Below are positions 16,626-26,476 of a DNA stretch of 64,000 bases, piece after piece. The translations under genes were made by a program, and so were the position numbers. Position 1 is the first letter of the stretch, and every line of letters begins with the position of its first letter. The notes under the pieces are model-generated. The model saw only the letters and a program-made list of their open reading frames with translations. It made no database searches and was not told the DNA's origin. Source of the stretch: Phenylobacterium sp. (GTDB taxonomy: Bacteria > Pseudomonadota > Alphaproteobacteria > Caulobacterales > Caulobacteraceae); the NCBI RefSeq assembly GCF_030680185.1, contig NZ_JAUXVZ010000035.1, forward strand, positions 62,001 to 126,000, given 5' to 3'.

Positions 16626-18871
16626 GCTCGGTCAAGGATTGGGCGGCGCCGACCCCCATCAGCGAAAACCGCAGCGGCCTGATCGGCAAGGGCGTCGATC
16701 GCTACGAAGGCCGGCTGAAGGTGACCGGCACGGCCCCGTTCGCCTATGAGGTCGAGGCGCCTTCGCCGCCCGCCTATGGGGTGCTGATCGCCTCACCGAT
16801 CGCCAAGGGCAGGGTCACCCTGGCAGATATCTCCGAGGCTCGCGTGGCGCCGGGCGTCCGGCTGGTCTGGACCCCGCACAATGTCCCGGCCCAGGGGGAG
16901 CGTGGCGCCAAGATCAATCCCCGCAGCCAGCGCGGCTCCAACCCGGCCCTGGCCGAGCGGGTCGAGCACTTTGGCCAGCATGTGGGCTTCGTCGTCGCCG
17001 ACACCCTGGAGAACGCCAAGGCTGCAGCGACCCTGGTGCGCTTCGAATATGCGGCCGAGCCGGCGGATCTGATCTTCGAGGATCGTTTCGGTGCGGCCGA
17101 GCAGCCGGAGGGCGAGGAAGACGTCCGCATCGGCGACTTCGAGGGGGCGTTTGCGGGCTCCCCGGTTCGCCTGGACGAGACCTATGTCAGCCCGCTTCAG
17201 AACCACGCCCAGATGGAGCCCTGCGCCACCACGGCCTGGTGGGAGGGCGACCATGTCACGGTCCACACCTCGATCCAGATGGTGAAGGGCGGCCAGCACA
17301 CCCTGGCCGAGACCCTGATGATCCCCTCGACCCAGGTCCGCCTGGTGACCCGCTATATCGGCGGCGGCTTCGGCGGCAAGGGCCAGGCCTATGACGACCT
17401 GACGCTGGCGGCGCTTGCGGCCCGCGAGCTCGGCCAGCCGGTCAAGGTCGCCTACACGCGACAGCAGATGTTCCAGGCGACGATCCACCGCCCGGCCGTC
17501 CATATGCGGGTTCGCCTGGGCGCCCAGCCCGATGGCCGCCTCGACGCCTTCGCCCTGGAGGTGGTGACCCACTGTCGTCGTGAGGCCCCGTTTACGGAGC
17601 ACGCCGCCAACTTCGCCCGCAGCCTCTATGCCGCCCCCAACCGGCTGACCGGCCACCGGCTGGTCAAGCTGGACATCCCTGCGGCGGGGCCCATGCGGGC
17701 GCCGGGCGAGGCCTCGGGCATGCTCAGCCTGGAATGCGCCATGGATGAACTGGCCGAGCAACTCGGCCTCGATCCCATCGAGCTGCGCCTGCGCAACGAG
17801 CCCGAGACCGACCCCGAGACCGGCAAGCCCTTCAGCACCCGCCAGCTCGTCCGCTGCATGACCGAGGGCGCCCAGCGATTCGGCTGGGACCGGCGCAATC
17901 CGACGCCGGGCCAGGTCCGGGACGGACGTTGGCTCGTTGGGCTGGGCATGGCCGCAGCCATCCGCGGTAACTTCCTGCTGCCGGCCAAGGCGGGCGTGCG
18001 GATCGATGCGGACGGAACCATCACCCTGCGCCAGGGCATGACCGACATCGGCACCGGCACCTATACGATCCTGGCCCAGATCACGGCCGAGACGCTGGGC
18101 GTGCCCCTGGCGCAGGTGAAGGTGGAGCTGGGGGACTCAGACTTCCCGCCGGCCCCAGGCTCTGGCGGACAGTTCGGCGCGGCGACCGCGGGCTCTGCGG
18201 CGTTCGCCGCCGGCATGAACCTGCGCAAGGCCCTGGCCGAGCTCGCTACCGGCGATCCGAATTCGCCGCTGTATGGCGATGATCCCGAGCTGGTCACCTT
18301 CGGCGGCGGCAATATTGCGGTGGACAATCGCGCCGAGCCCCTGGACCGCCTGGTGGCCCGCGCCGCGCCCGACGGCGTCTATGTGGAGGGTTCGATCACG
18401 CCCGCCGCCGACGCCCGCGACTATTCCCAGCACACCTATGGCGCCCACTTCGCCGAGGTGGGCGTCGATCCCGACACCGGCGAGGTCCGCCTGCGCCGCA
18501 TGTTCGGGGTGTTCGCCGCTGGCCGCATCCTGAACGCCAAGACGGCCATGAGCCAGATTACCGGCGGCATGATCTGGGGCGTCGGCACGGCCCTGCACGA
18601 GTACAACGAGGTCGATCCCCGCTACGGCTCCTTCATCGCCCAGGACCTGGCCGGCTACCACGTGCCGGCCCATGCCGACATCGCCGATCTCTCGGCCATG
18701 TTCCTCGACGAGGTGGACGACAAGGCCAATCCCATGGGGATCAAGGGCGTGGGGGAACTGGGCATCGCCGGCGCAGGCGCGGCGATCGCCAACGCGGTTT
18801 ACAACGCCTGTGGGGCGCGGATCCGCGAATATCCCCTGAAGCCGGAAAAGGTGCTGGCCGCGCTCCCCTGA
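16622..18871 (+). CDS. aldehyde/xanthine dehydrogenase, molybdopterin subunit (PaoC/YagR-like)
   Basis: 749 residues, overlapping the FAD gene by four bases (ATGA). It binds the molybdenum pterin cofactor and oxidises the substrate. Visible motifs are the cofactor-contact loop [25 protein letters not shown], the [12 protein letters not shown] segment, and the catalytic glutamate near the C-terminus in [24 protein letters not shown]. Residues 1-130 hold the small alpha/beta hammerhead domain. No PaoD/XdhC-type maturation chaperone is encoded nearby, so it must come from elsewhere. Aldehydes are the likeliest substrates, by analogy to PaoABC. Confidence 0.92.
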   Translation: MSSVKDWAAPTPISENRSGLIGKGVDRYEGRLKVTGTAPFAYEVEAPSPPAYGVLIASPIAKGRVTLADISEARVAPGVRLVWTPHNVPAQGERGAKINPRSQRGSNPALAERVEHFGQHVGFVVADTLENAKAAATLVRFEYAAEPADLIFEDRFGAAEQPEGEEDVRIGDFEGAFAGSPVRLDETYVSPLQNHAQMEPCATTAWWEGDHVTVHTSIQMVKGGQHTLAETLMIPSTQVRLVTRYIGGGFGGKGQAYDDLTLAALAARELGQPVKVAYTRQQMFQATIHRPAVHMRVRLGAQPDGRLDAFALEVVTHCRREAPFTEHAANFARSLYAAPNRLTGHRLVKLDIPAAGPMRAPGEASGMLSLECAMDELAEQLGLDPIELRLRNEPETDPETGKPFSTRQLVRCMTEGAQRFGWDRRNPTPGQVRDGRWLVGLGMAAAIRGNFLLPAKAGVRIDADGTITLRQGMTDIGTGTYTILAQITAETLGVPLAQVKVELGDSDFPPAPGSGGQFGAATAGSAAFAAGMNLRKALAELATGDPNSPLYGDDPELVTFGGGNIAVDNRAEPLDRLVARAAPDGVYVEGSITPAADARDYSQHTYGAHFAEVGVDPDTGEVRLRRMFGVFAAGRILNAKTAMSQITGGMIWGVGTALHEYNEVDPRYGSFIAQDLAGYHVPAHADIADLSAMFLDEVDDKANPMGIKGVGELGIAGAGAAIANAVYNACGARIREYPLKPEKVLAALP

Positions 18872-18892
18872 GGAGCGTCGGCTGGGCCGGCC

Positions 18893-19267
18893 TCAGACGC
18901 GGGCGTGAAGTTCGCCCAGGATGCGGGCGAGGTCGCTCTCGCGGAAGGGCTTCTGCAGGACGGGCGTGCCCTTGTCGACGTCGCGCAGGCCCGCGTCGCC
19001 ATAGCCGGTGGCGAAGGCGAAGGGCGCGCCCTTCTCTCGCAGGATGTCGGCCAGGGGAAAGATCGGCTGGCCGCCCAGATTGACGTCGAGCACCGCGCAA
19101 TCCAGCTCGCTTGAGCCGACGAGTTCGATGGCCTCCTCCAGCCGGGACGCCGGACCGATCACCTTGCAGCCCAGGTCGCTCAGCATGTCCTCGATCAGCA
19201 TCGAGACCATCATCTCGTCTTCGACCACGAGAACCCGAAGACCGGCGAGCTTGGCGATATCGGTCAT
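18893..19267 (-). CDS. single-domain response regulator, FAT GUY type
   Basis: 124 residues, receiver domain only, from ATG 19267 with GGAG upstream. Acidic pocket E16-D17, phospho-acceptor D61 (AVLDVNLGG) and K106 (QKPFRE) are all present. The alpha4-beta5 region reads PFAFATGYGD, the signature of the FAT GUY single-domain receivers (LovR, SdrG), which act with HWE/HisKA_2 kinases in the alphaproteobacterial general stress response. With no output domain, it should work by phosphate transfer or protein contact. No kinase is adjacent. A PAS-HWE kinase lies 3.3 kb away and the phytochrome kinase at 50.2 kb has a similar receiver. Confidence 0.9.
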   Translation of the reverse strand: MTDIAKLAGLRVLVVEDEMMVSMLIEDMLSDLGCKVIGPASRLEEAIELVGSSELDCAVLDVNLGGQPIFPLADILREKGAPFAFATGYGDAGLRDVDKGTPVLQKPFRESDLARILGELHARV

Positions 19268-19444
19268 TGAATAGGCTCCAGAACGCCGGTGCGGCCGGCG
19301 AGTGTTGCAGCATAGCTGGAAGAAAGGCAAAGGGCGCGGGGCGACGTCGCCGCAGGGGCGAGCAGCTTGGGCGCCTGGCGTCGAGCAGGACTCATGCGCT
19401 GACGATCTCCCCCCTCAGACAAGTCGCAGGAAACGCCGCATCGG

Positions 19445-19473
19445 CCGCCGGGTTCCGTCGGCGGAGATTTTTT
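19445..19473 (+). terminator. intrinsic terminator on the plus strand with no obvious upstream gene
   Basis: CCGCCG (19445-19450), loop GGTTCCGT, CGGCGG (19459-19464), then AGA and six T (19468-19473). This is a textbook plus-strand terminator. The nearest plus-strand gene ends about 570 bases upstream, and the gene between lies on the other strand. On the minus strand it is a hairpin just after the corC stop but lacks a T tract. Confidence 0.65.
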
Positions 19474-20761
19474 AGTCCTCGACCGGCGCCTCTATGGGGG
19501 GAGACACCCGCAGGGCGGTGATCTGGTTGCGCTCTCGGCGGACGATCTGGAAGCGGTGCCGGTGAAAGATGAAGGTCTGGCCCACCCGCGGAATGGTCTG
19601 AGCCTCATGGATCACCAGGCCCGCCACAGTGACGGCGTCCTCGTCGGGCAATTCCCAGTCCATGGCGCGGTTCAGGTCACGGATCGGCACGGAGCCGTCC
19701 ACATTGACCGAGCCGTCGGGCTGGGGCCGGACGCCGGGCACGGCGACATCGTACTCGTCCTCGATCTCGCCGACGATCTCCTCGAGGATGTCCTCCAGGG
19801 TGATCAGACCCTTCAGGCCGCCATATTCGTCCACCACCAGGGCGAAGTGGGTGTGGCGCTTGAGGAAGGCGTTAAGCTGATCCTTCAGGTTGGTCGTGTC
19901 GGGAATGAACCACGGCTCGCGCAGGAAGCTGGCGATATCCAGGCTCTCGATCCGACCATCCGTCTCGGCCATGGCCCGCAACAGGTCCTTGGCGTGCAGG
20001 ATGCCGACGATATTTTCCGGCTCGTCCCGATAGACCGGCATGCGGGTGTGGGCGCTGCCCAGCACCGCGGCCACGAATTCGCGGACCGGCATGCTGATGT
20101 CGATCATGGAGATCGACTTCCGGTGGACCATCACCTGGCCCACATCCATGTCGGCCAGGTCCAGCACCCCGCCCAGCATCAGGCGGTCGCGGTTCTCCAC
20201 CAGGCCTTCGGAATGGTGGTAGTCCACGGCCCCGCGGATCTCCTCATGGGCGGCCAGGACGTCGGTGGCCATGTCCAGGCGGATGCCGAAGGGGCGCAGG
20301 GTCAAGCGCACCACCCACTGGGCGCCATTGGCCAGCGGGCCGAACAGCTTCACCACCCAGGTCGCCGGGATGGACAGCAGGCGCGCGGCCCTGTCGGGCT
20401 GGGCGATGGCCAGGGTCTTGGGCAGGATCTCGGCGAAGATGACCACCAGGGCGGTCATCAGCACCGTGGCGATCAGCGGTCCCGTAGCGCCGGGGATGGC
20501 GGCGGTCAGCACCGTGGTGGCGAGCGCCGAGGCGCCGATATTGATGGCGTTGTTGGAGAGGAGGATCGCGCCGATCATCTTCTCCTGATTGCCGATCAGC
20601 TTGTTGACCCGGGCGGCCGCCTTGTCGCCGTCCCGTTCCAGCTTGTGCATGCGGCTGCGGCTGGCGGCGGTCATCGAGGTTTCGGTGGCCGAGATCACCG
20701 CCGAGAAGAACAGCAGGATGATAAGGGCCGGCGCCAGGCCGATCAGAATGGCTGTGATCAT
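19472..20761 (-). CDS. CorC/HlyC family protein (CNNM domain, CBS pair, CorC domain)
   Basis: 429 residues. The N-terminal CNNM/DUF21 domain has about three to four membrane segments ([45 protein letters not shown]). A CBS pair follows at about residues 205-330 ([13 protein letters not shown]...[52 protein letters not shown]), then a C-terminal CorC_HlyC domain. Such proteins are linked to magnesium/cobalt efflux or resistance. The old hemolysin name is historical. It is last of aroK-aroB-corC, overlapping aroB by four bases. Confidence 0.92.
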   Translation of the reverse strand: MITAILIGLAPALIILLFFSAVISATETSMTAASRSRMHKLERDGDKAAARVNKLIGNQEKMIGAILLSNNAINIGASALATTVLTAAIPGATGPLIATVLMTALVVIFAEILPKTLAIAQPDRAARLLSIPATWVVKLFGPLANGAQWVVRLTLRPFGIRLDMATDVLAAHEEIRGAVDYHHSEGLVENRDRLMLGGVLDLADMDVGQVMVHRKSISMIDISMPVREFVAAVLGSAHTRMPVYRDEPENIVGILHAKDLLRAMAETDGRIESLDIASFLREPWFIPDTTNLKDQLNAFLKRHTHFALVVDEYGGLKGLITLEDILEEIVGEIEDEYDVAVPGVRPQPDGSVNVDGSVPIRDLNRAMDWELPDEDAVTVAGLVIHEAQTIPRVGQTFIFHRHRFQIVRRERNQITALRVSPPIEAPVED

Positions 20762-21885
20762 GCCGCCGCGCCGGCGGCGCCGGCGCCCTCCGCAATCAGG
20801 AATTCATGGATGGCCGCAGGATCGACGTCGCGGGCCACGAAGGCCTCGCCCAGGCGCCGGGCGAGAATGAAGGTCAGCTGGCCGCCCTCGGCCTTCTTGT
20901 CCTGCCCCATGTGGGCCAGCAGGCGTGAGGCGTCGAACGGATGGCCAGCCAACTGGTCAAGGCGCACCGGCAGACCCACGGCGGCGATCGCCGCCTGGGC
21001 GCGCTCGGCGTCCTGGCCAGCGCACAGGCCCTGTCGGGCTGAGAAGCGGAAGGCCATGGCCATGCCGATGGCCACCGCCTCGCCATGCAGAAGGGCGTCG
21101 CCGTAGCCGGTCTCGGATTCCAGGGCGTGGCCGAAGGTATGGCCGAGATTGAGCAAGGCGCGGCGGCCGGCCTCACGCTCGTCCTGGGCGACGATCTCGG
21201 CCTTCATCTCCACCGAGCGGCGAACCGCACGGTCCAGGGCGGCCTGCTCCTGGGCGATGACCGAACGGCCATGGGCCTCGAGCCATTCGAAAAAGGCGAA
21301 GTCTCCCAGCAGGCCGTACTTGATGATCTCGGCATAGCCCGCCCCCATCTCCCGCGAGGGAAGCGTCCCCAGCACGTCCAGGTCGGCCAGCACCAGCCGG
21401 GGCTGATGGAAGGCGCCGATCAGGTTCTTGCCGCGTGGCGTGTCGATGGCCGTCTTGCCGCCAACCGACGAATCCACCTGGGCCAGCAGGGTGGTGGGGA
21501 TCTGAACGAAGTCGATGCCGCGTTTGTAGATGGCCGCGGCGAACCCCGCGAGATCGCCCACGACGCCGCCGCCAAAGGCCACGATCAGGTCGCCACGGTC
21601 CAGCTCCAGGACCAGCAGGTCGTCGCTGACCCTGGCCAGCATCTCGAAGCTCTTGGAGCCTTCGCCAGGCGGGACAAGGATCGGCATGGCGGCGACGCCG
21701 GCCGTGCTGAGGGCCTGAGTCAGACTGGCCCCATGCAGACCCCAGACCGTCTCATCGCTGATCACCGCCACGCGGCCGCGCTTGAGCAGCGGCGCGATAT
21801 GGGCGCCGGCGCCGGCGACGAGACCCGGGCCGATCACGACCTCATACGCCCGATCGCCCAGGCCGACATTCACCGACGCGCTCAT
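20758..21885 (-). CDS. aroB: 3-dehydroquinate synthase
   Basis: 375 residues, full length. The enzyme converts DAHP to 3-dehydroquinate, step two of the shikimate pathway, using NAD+ and a divalent metal. NAD-binding stretches are [44 protein letters not shown], and metal-ligand regions are [19 protein letters not shown] and [11 protein letters not shown]. Its start overlaps the aroK stop (ATGA) and its end overlaps the corC start, so the three genes are translationally coupled. Confidence 0.97.
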   Translation of the reverse strand: MSASVNVGLGDRAYEVVIGPGLVAGAGAHIAPLLKRGRVAVISDETVWGLHGASLTQALSTAGVAAMPILVPPGEGSKSFEMLARVSDDLLVLELDRGDLIVAFGGGVVGDLAGFAAAIYKRGIDFVQIPTTLLAQVDSSVGGKTAIDTPRGKNLIGAFHQPRLVLADLDVLGTLPSREMGAGYAEIIKYGLLGDFAFFEWLEAHGRSVIAQEQAALDRAVRRSVEMKAEIVAQDEREAGRRALLNLGHTFGHALESETGYGDALLHGEAVAIGMAMAFRFSARQGLCAGQDAERAQAAIAAVGLPVRLDQLAGHPFDASRLLAHMGQDKKAEGGQLTFILARRLGEAFVARDVDPAAIHEFLIAEGAGAAGAAA

Positions 21886-22430
21886 GCTTTGTCGCCCTCC
21901 AGATAGCGGGTCAGGGCCTCAATGACCTGGCCCACCGTCACATGGTGGGCGGTGTCGCCGGTCTCTACGGTCACATGGGCCTGCGCATAGACAGGATAGC
22001 GCGTCTCGGCCTGGCTTTTGAGCACGCTCAGGGGATCGGAGTCCTGCAGCAGGGGTCGGGTGTCCTTGCGGCCCACCCGCCGGGCCAGGAGTTCCAGGTC
22101 GGCCTTCAGCCAGACCACCAGGGCCTGGGACTTCAGCAGGGCGCGGGTGTCGTCGTTCATGAAGGCGCCGCCGCCGGTGGCCAGCACATGGGGCGGCTCC
22201 TCCAGCAGGCGCTGGATCACCCGGCGCTCGCCATCGCGGAAGGCGGCCTCGCCGAGTTCGGAGAAGATTTCCTTGATCGAGCGGCCGGCGGCGGCCTCGA
22301 CCTCGGCGTCGGCGTCCCGGAAGGGCAGTTCAAGGGCGTTGGCGAGCCGGCGGCCCACGCTGGACTTGCCGACTCCCATCAGGCCGACGAGAGCGATGGT
22401 GCGGGTGCGGAGGGGGGCGTAGCGATCCAT
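21882..22430 (-). CDS. aroK: shikimate kinase
   Basis: 182 residues from ATG 22430. The enzyme phosphorylates shikimate with ATP, step five of aromatic amino acid synthesis. Walker A is [15 protein letters not shown], substrate-binding positions are D-x-D in FRDADAEVE and R in FRDGERR, the Walker B-like loop is ATGGGAFM, and the lid is [12 protein letters not shown]. It is the first gene of the aroK-aroB-corC operon and diverges from the PAS-HWE kinase gene across 126 bases. Confidence 0.96.
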   Translation of the reverse strand: MDRYAPLRTRTIALVGLMGVGKSSVGRRLANALELPFRDADAEVEAAAGRSIKEIFSELGEAAFRDGERRVIQRLLEEPPHVLATGGGAFMNDDTRALLKSQALVVWLKADLELLARRVGRKDTRPLLQDSDPLSVLKSQAETRYPVYAQAHVTVETGDTAHHVTVGQVIEALTRYLEGDKA

Positions 22431-22556
22431 GAAAGGCAAGGCTTTACACGAGCCGCCCGCTCCACGCCAACCGGTGAGGGGAAGAGGGGCCGCGGCCGTC
22501 ACCTTTCGCGAACTCGAACGTTCCTGTCGGCGCGCCGCCTCAGCCCCCCGGACCCC

Positions 22557-23579
22557 ATGATCGATCCTGATCTCGCCTATCTGATCATCAAGAACGCCCG
22601 CGACTACGCCGTGCTCACCCTCACGCCGGAGGGGCGCATCGTCGCCTGGTCGAGAGGCGCCGAGCATATCTTTGGCTTTTCGGCCGATGAGGTGGTGGGC
22701 CACAGCTTTCAGGAGCTGTTCGTGGAGTCCGACGTCGCTGCTGGCGTGCCTCAGGATGAGCTTAGCCTGGCGCTCAGCGCCGGCCGGGCCGAGGACACCC
22801 GCTGGCACCGCCGCAAGAACGGCCAGCGCTTCTGGGCGAATGGCGTGACCATGCGCCTTGGGGATCGATCCGAACTGATCAAGGTCCTGCGGGACGAGAC
22901 CGCCGCCAAGCTGGCGGAGGAGCAGCGGATCCTGCTGCTCAACGAGCTCAACCACCGGATCAAGAACACCCTGGTGACGGTCCAGTCCATCGTCGAGCAG
23001 ACCCTCCGCGCCGAGGGGGTCGCCCTGGGCACGCGCCAGGTCCTGACCGACCGCCTGATCGCCCTGGCCGAGGCCCACAACGTCCTGGTCAATGACAGCT
23101 GGGCCGGGGCGGACCTGCATACCATCGTCGAGCGGGCGCTCGGCGCCCATCTCCAGCCCAGAGACGGGCGATTCCACCTCGACGGCCCGTGCGTCATGCT
23201 CAGCCCGCAGCAGGCGGTGCCGCTTTCGCTGGTGCTGCATGAGTTGACCACCAACGCCATCAAGCATGGCGCCCTGTCGGTGGGCGGCGGTCAGGTGAGC
23301 CTGACCTGGAATCTCGCCCACGACGGCATGGGCCAGAGGCGCATGACCCTGCTGTGGCAAGAGCGCGGGGGACCCGTCCTCGCCGCCGCGCCCCCGGGCC
23401 GCGAGGGCTTCGGCATGCGCCTGATCGCCCGCAGCTTTGGTCAGGACGGCGATGGGCGCACTCAGATCGCGTTTGCGCCGGAGGGTGTCCGCTGCATCAT
23501 CCACATCCCCCTGTCTGAGGACGACTCCCATCCGATCCTCGATCTCGGAGCGGCGAAGGCCCTGGAGATCAGCGCTTGA
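22557..23579 (+). CDS. PAS-domain HWE-family histidine kinase
   Basis: 340 residues from ATG 22557; soluble, no membrane segment. The PAS domain spans about residues 8-115 (ARDYAVLTLTPEGRIVAWSRGAEHIFGFSADEVVGHSF). The dimerisation/phospho-acceptor helix is LLLNELNHRIKNTLVTVQSI with H133. The HWE-type ATPase has LSLVLHELTTNAIKHGAL and a W-x-E motif in LLWQERGG. HWE kinases in this order commonly sense light, redox or metabolites and often feed the general stress response. No cognate response regulator is adjacent. The 3' end overlaps the convergent aldehyde dehydrogenase gene by 11 bases. Confidence 0.92.
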   Translation: MIDPDLAYLIIKNARDYAVLTLTPEGRIVAWSRGAEHIFGFSADEVVGHSFQELFVESDVAAGVPQDELSLALSAGRAEDTRWHRRKNGQRFWANGVTMRLGDRSELIKVLRDETAAKLAEEQRILLLNELNHRIKNTLVTVQSIVEQTLRAEGVALGTRQVLTDRLIALAEAHNVLVNDSWAGADLHTIVERALGAHLQPRDGRFHLDGPCVMLSPQQAVPLSLVLHELTTNAIKHGALSVGGGQVSLTWNLAHDGMGQRRMTLLWQERGGPVLAAAPPGREGFGMRLIARSFGQDGDGRTQIAFAPEGVRCIIHIPLSEDDSHPILDLGAAKALEISA

Positions 23580-25014
23580 TGGCGCCCTTCAAATAGCTCG
23601 TGATGCCCGGACCATAGGGCGGCCGCATCCGCTGCAGGGGACCGATGTCCTTCTTCAGCTGGGTGTAGACCGACTTGCGGTGGCTGAACTCCTTGAAGCC
23701 GTCGTGACCGTGGTAGGAGCCCATGCCCGATGGGCCGACCCCGCCGAACGGCAGCTCTTCCTGCGCCACATGGAAGATGACGTCGTTGACCGTGGCGCCG
23801 CCTGACGTCGTCTGGGTCAGCACCCGCCCCTTCTCGGCCTCGTCGGTTCCGAACCAGTAGAGCGCCAGGGGCCGCTCGCGACTGTTCACATAGTCGATGG
23901 CCTCCTGGGTTTTTCGATAGGTCTTCACCGGCAGGACAGGACCGAAGATCTCCTCCTGCATCACCGCCATGTCGTCGGTGGGATTGAGGATCAGGGTGGG
24001 CGGGATCTTGCGATAGGGCTGCTGGCTGAAGTCCTCGCCGGCGGGATTCAGCTCGACCACCTGGGCGCCCTTGGCCTTGGCGTCTTCGATATAGCCCGTG
24101 ATCCGCTCATAGTGGTTCTGGGCGATGATGGCGGTGTAGTCGGGGTTGTCGCGCAGGGTCGGGAACATCCGCGTCACCGATTGTCGGGCTTCCTCGATGA
24201 ACTCGCCGATCTTGGTCTCGGGCGTCAGCACATAGTCGGGCGCCAGGCAGATTTGGCCGGCGTTCAAGGTCTTTCCGGCCATGATCCGGGCCGCGGCGAG
24301 GCCGATATCGGCGCCTTCCGACAGGATCACCGGGCTCTTGCCGCCGAGTTCCAGGGTCAGCGGCACCAGGTTGTCGGCCGCCGCGCGCATCACGTGGCGC
24401 GCCACCGCCGTGCCGCCGGTATAGATCATGTGGTCGAAGGCCAGGCCCGAGAAGGCCCGACCCACATCCGGGCCGCCCGTAAAGACGGCGATCTCGTCCT
24501 CGCTGAAGGCCTTGGCGAACATGGCCTTCATCAGTTCGGACGTCTTGGGCGTGAACTCCGAGGGCTTGATCATGACCCGGTTGCCGGCCGCCAGGATGCC
24601 GGCCAGGGGCCCGAAGGTCAGATTGACCGGGAAGTTCCAGGGGCTGATCACGCCGACCACGCCCTTGGGCTGGAACTGCAGGTGCGCCTTGGCGCCGAAC
24701 AGGCCGAGAATGGCCGGGGTCGTCTTGCGCTTCTCCGGGGCCATCCATTTGCGCAGATTGGCCTTGGCGTGTTTGAGCGGGCCGATGGAGGCGGCGACAT
24801 CGGTCAGGCCCGTGACCGCCTTGGATCGCGAGCCGAAGTCGTCGTTGACCGCCTGGGCGATGGCGTCGGCATGATCGATCAGCAGATCGATGCAGCGGTC
24901 CAGACGCGCGGCGCGCAGCTCGGCCGAGGGCGGGCCTTCGGCCAGTTGCGCGGCCTTCTGGCGGGCGAGAACGCGCTGCATGTCTTCACGGGTCGGTTCG
25001 ACGGACGCGGTCAT
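23569..25014 (-). CDS. aldehyde dehydrogenase, coniferyl-aldehyde dehydrogenase-like
   Basis: 481 residues from ATG 25014, preceded by AGGAGAG. It oxidises an aldehyde to the acid with NAD(P)+. Motifs: PWNFPVNLTFGPLAGILAAGNRVMIKPSE (coenzyme binding), the catalytic Glu in TLELGGKSPV, the catalytic Cys in NAGQICLAPDYVL, and EEIFGPVLPV. The C-P-D/A-P-D-Y context and length fit the CalB (coniferyl aldehyde) subfamily. The physiological aldehyde is not certain. It is monocistronic and convergent with the PAS-HWE kinase. Confidence 0.9.
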   Translation of the reverse strand: MTASVEPTREDMQRVLARQKAAQLAEGPPSAELRAARLDRCIDLLIDHADAIAQAVNDDFGSRSKAVTGLTDVAASIGPLKHAKANLRKWMAPEKRKTTPAILGLFGAKAHLQFQPKGVVGVISPWNFPVNLTFGPLAGILAAGNRVMIKPSEFTPKTSELMKAMFAKAFSEDEIAVFTGGPDVGRAFSGLAFDHMIYTGGTAVARHVMRAAADNLVPLTLELGGKSPVILSEGADIGLAAARIMAGKTLNAGQICLAPDYVLTPETKIGEFIEEARQSVTRMFPTLRDNPDYTAIIAQNHYERITGYIEDAKAKGAQVVELNPAGEDFSQQPYRKIPPTLILNPTDDMAVMQEEIFGPVLPVKTYRKTQEAIDYVNSRERPLALYWFGTDEAEKGRVLTQTTSGGATVNDVIFHVAQEELPFGGVGPSGMGSYHGHDGFKEFSHRKSVYTQLKKDIGPLQRMRPPYGPGITSYLKGAIKR

Positions 25015-25129
25015 CGGCGGCTCTCCTGAGTTCCTCAAATCCAGTGAAGCTCGGTTTACGCCGGGGCCGTCACCCAAAATTCTGCGTGAAGGATCATGAC
25101 GCCCGCGCAGGCTGCCCTAAGGTGGTCCC

Positions 25130-26476
25130 ATGCAAACCGCCCGCTTCCGGATTCGCGCCGTTCTGACCGCCTGCGCCCTGGTCCTGCCGTTCTCCGCCCT
25201 GGCCCAGGCCCCCGCTGAGATTTCGAGCGAGACGGTGACGGCCACCACCCTGCAGGCGCCGGACCTGTTCTCGGCCGGCGGGCGCGACACCGGCCTGGGT
25301 CCCGATCTCTGGCTGGACGCCTCGGCGAGCACCGCCAGGACGGTGATCCCGTTGCTGGCCGAGCGCCCCCTCAGCCCCGCGGCCTCGGCCCTGGCCCGGG
25401 CGGTTCTGGCCACCGGCGCGCGGGGACCGCAGGGCGCGGGCGATGATCCGGATGCGGCGGCGGCGAGGCTCCGGACCCTGATCGCGTTGGGAGAGGTCTC
25501 CGCCGCCCGTAGCATCCTGGGCCGCACGGCGGGGGTCGAACGCCATGAGGGCCTGTCGCGGGCTGCCGCCGATGCGGCCCTGCTGGCGGACGATGACGCC
25601 GGCGCCTGCCAGGTGGCCCAGGGGCTCAGCGTCGATCGCGACCAGATCTATTGGCTGCGGCTGCGCGCCTACTGCCAGGCCCTGGCCGGCGCGCCCGCCG
25701 CCCAGCTCACCCTGGACCTGGCCCAGAATGTGGAGCGCGACGCCGTGTTCGGCCGCCTGCTGGGCGCCCGACTGGCCGGCTCGGGAGACCCCGGCGCGCC
25801 GTCCCTGCGCAACAGCCTGGACTACGCCCTGTCGCGCAATCTCAGCCTCGACCTGTCCGAGGTCGAACCCGCCGCCCCCATCGCGGGGGCCCTGTCGGGC
25901 GAGGCGCCACAGCCCATGGCCCGCTGGCCGGTGATCGCCACTGAGGGACCTGTGGCCGCAGCCATCGCCGTCCTGGCCCAGGGCGATCTGGCCCTGGCCG
26001 AAAACGTGCGGGCGACCCTGATCCAGGACGAGATCCCCCAGGCCGAGGTGCTCGATCTCGCCTTGCTGGACGCCCTGATCGCCGCAGCGTCCGGCCGCCA
26101 CGACCGGCCGACCCTGGATCGCCTGGTCGAGCGCGGCGGCGTCGGCGAGGCCCGCGACCGCCGCCGCGCCCAGGACGCGGCCCTGATCCTGAGCGCCCTG
26201 GGCACGCCGCTCGACCCTGAGGCGCGGGGGGAGTTTGCGGCCTTTTCCGTCGCTGCGCCCAAGGCGCCGCCCGCCCGGATTTTCGTCATGGAGCAGGCGG
26301 CGCGCGCAGGACTCAAGGGCGAGACCGCCTTGCTGGCCCTGTGGACCAGCGCCGAGGCCGGCCTCGGCGGGCCTGCGCCCGCCGACCGGGCGCGCATCAT
26401 CGCCGCCCTGAGCGCGGCCGGTCTCGCCGATCATGCGCAGGCCTATGCGGTGGAAGGCCTGCTGGCCCTGCGATGA
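25130..26476 (+). CDS. secreted hypothetical protein coupled to xerD
   Basis: 448 residues, not recognised. A ribosome site AAGGTGG precedes ATG 25130. Signal peptide MQTARFRIRAVLTACALVLPFSALAQA ends in LAQA/PA. The rest is Ala/Leu-rich and almost wholly helical, with repeated motifs of alternating small and charged residues (ARLRTLIALGEVSAARSILGR, AALLADDDAGACQVAQGL, AIAVLAQGDLALAENVRATL) that look like degenerate TPR/Sel1-type helical hairpins. It is probably a periplasmic protein-interaction scaffold. Its stop overlaps the xerD start (ATGA), so both are made from one message, yet XerD is cytoplasmic and no functional link is obvious. Confidence 0.8.
   Translation: MQTARFRIRAVLTACALVLPFSALAQAPAEISSETVTATTLQAPDLFSAGGRDTGLGPDLWLDASASTARTVIPLLAERPLSPAASALARAVLATGARGPQGAGDDPDAAAARLRTLIALGEVSAARSILGRTAGVERHEGLSRAAADAALLADDDAGACQVAQGLSVDRDQIYWLRLRAYCQALAGAPAAQLTLDLAQNVERDAVFGRLLGARLAGSGDPGAPSLRNSLDYALSRNLSLDLSEVEPAAPIAGALSGEAPQPMARWPVIATEGPVAAAIAVLAQGDLALAENVRATLIQDEIPQAEVLDLALLDALIAAASGRHDRPTLDRLVERGGVGEARDRRRAQDAALILSALGTPLDPEARGEFAAFSVAAPKAPPARIFVMEQAARAGLKGETALLALWTSAEAGLGGPAPADRARIIAALSAAGLADHAQAYAVEGLLALR

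Noticed and set aside
19556..21106. A 516-codon plus-strand frame
   Set aside because: Antisense of corC and aroB; no ribosome site or recognisable domain.
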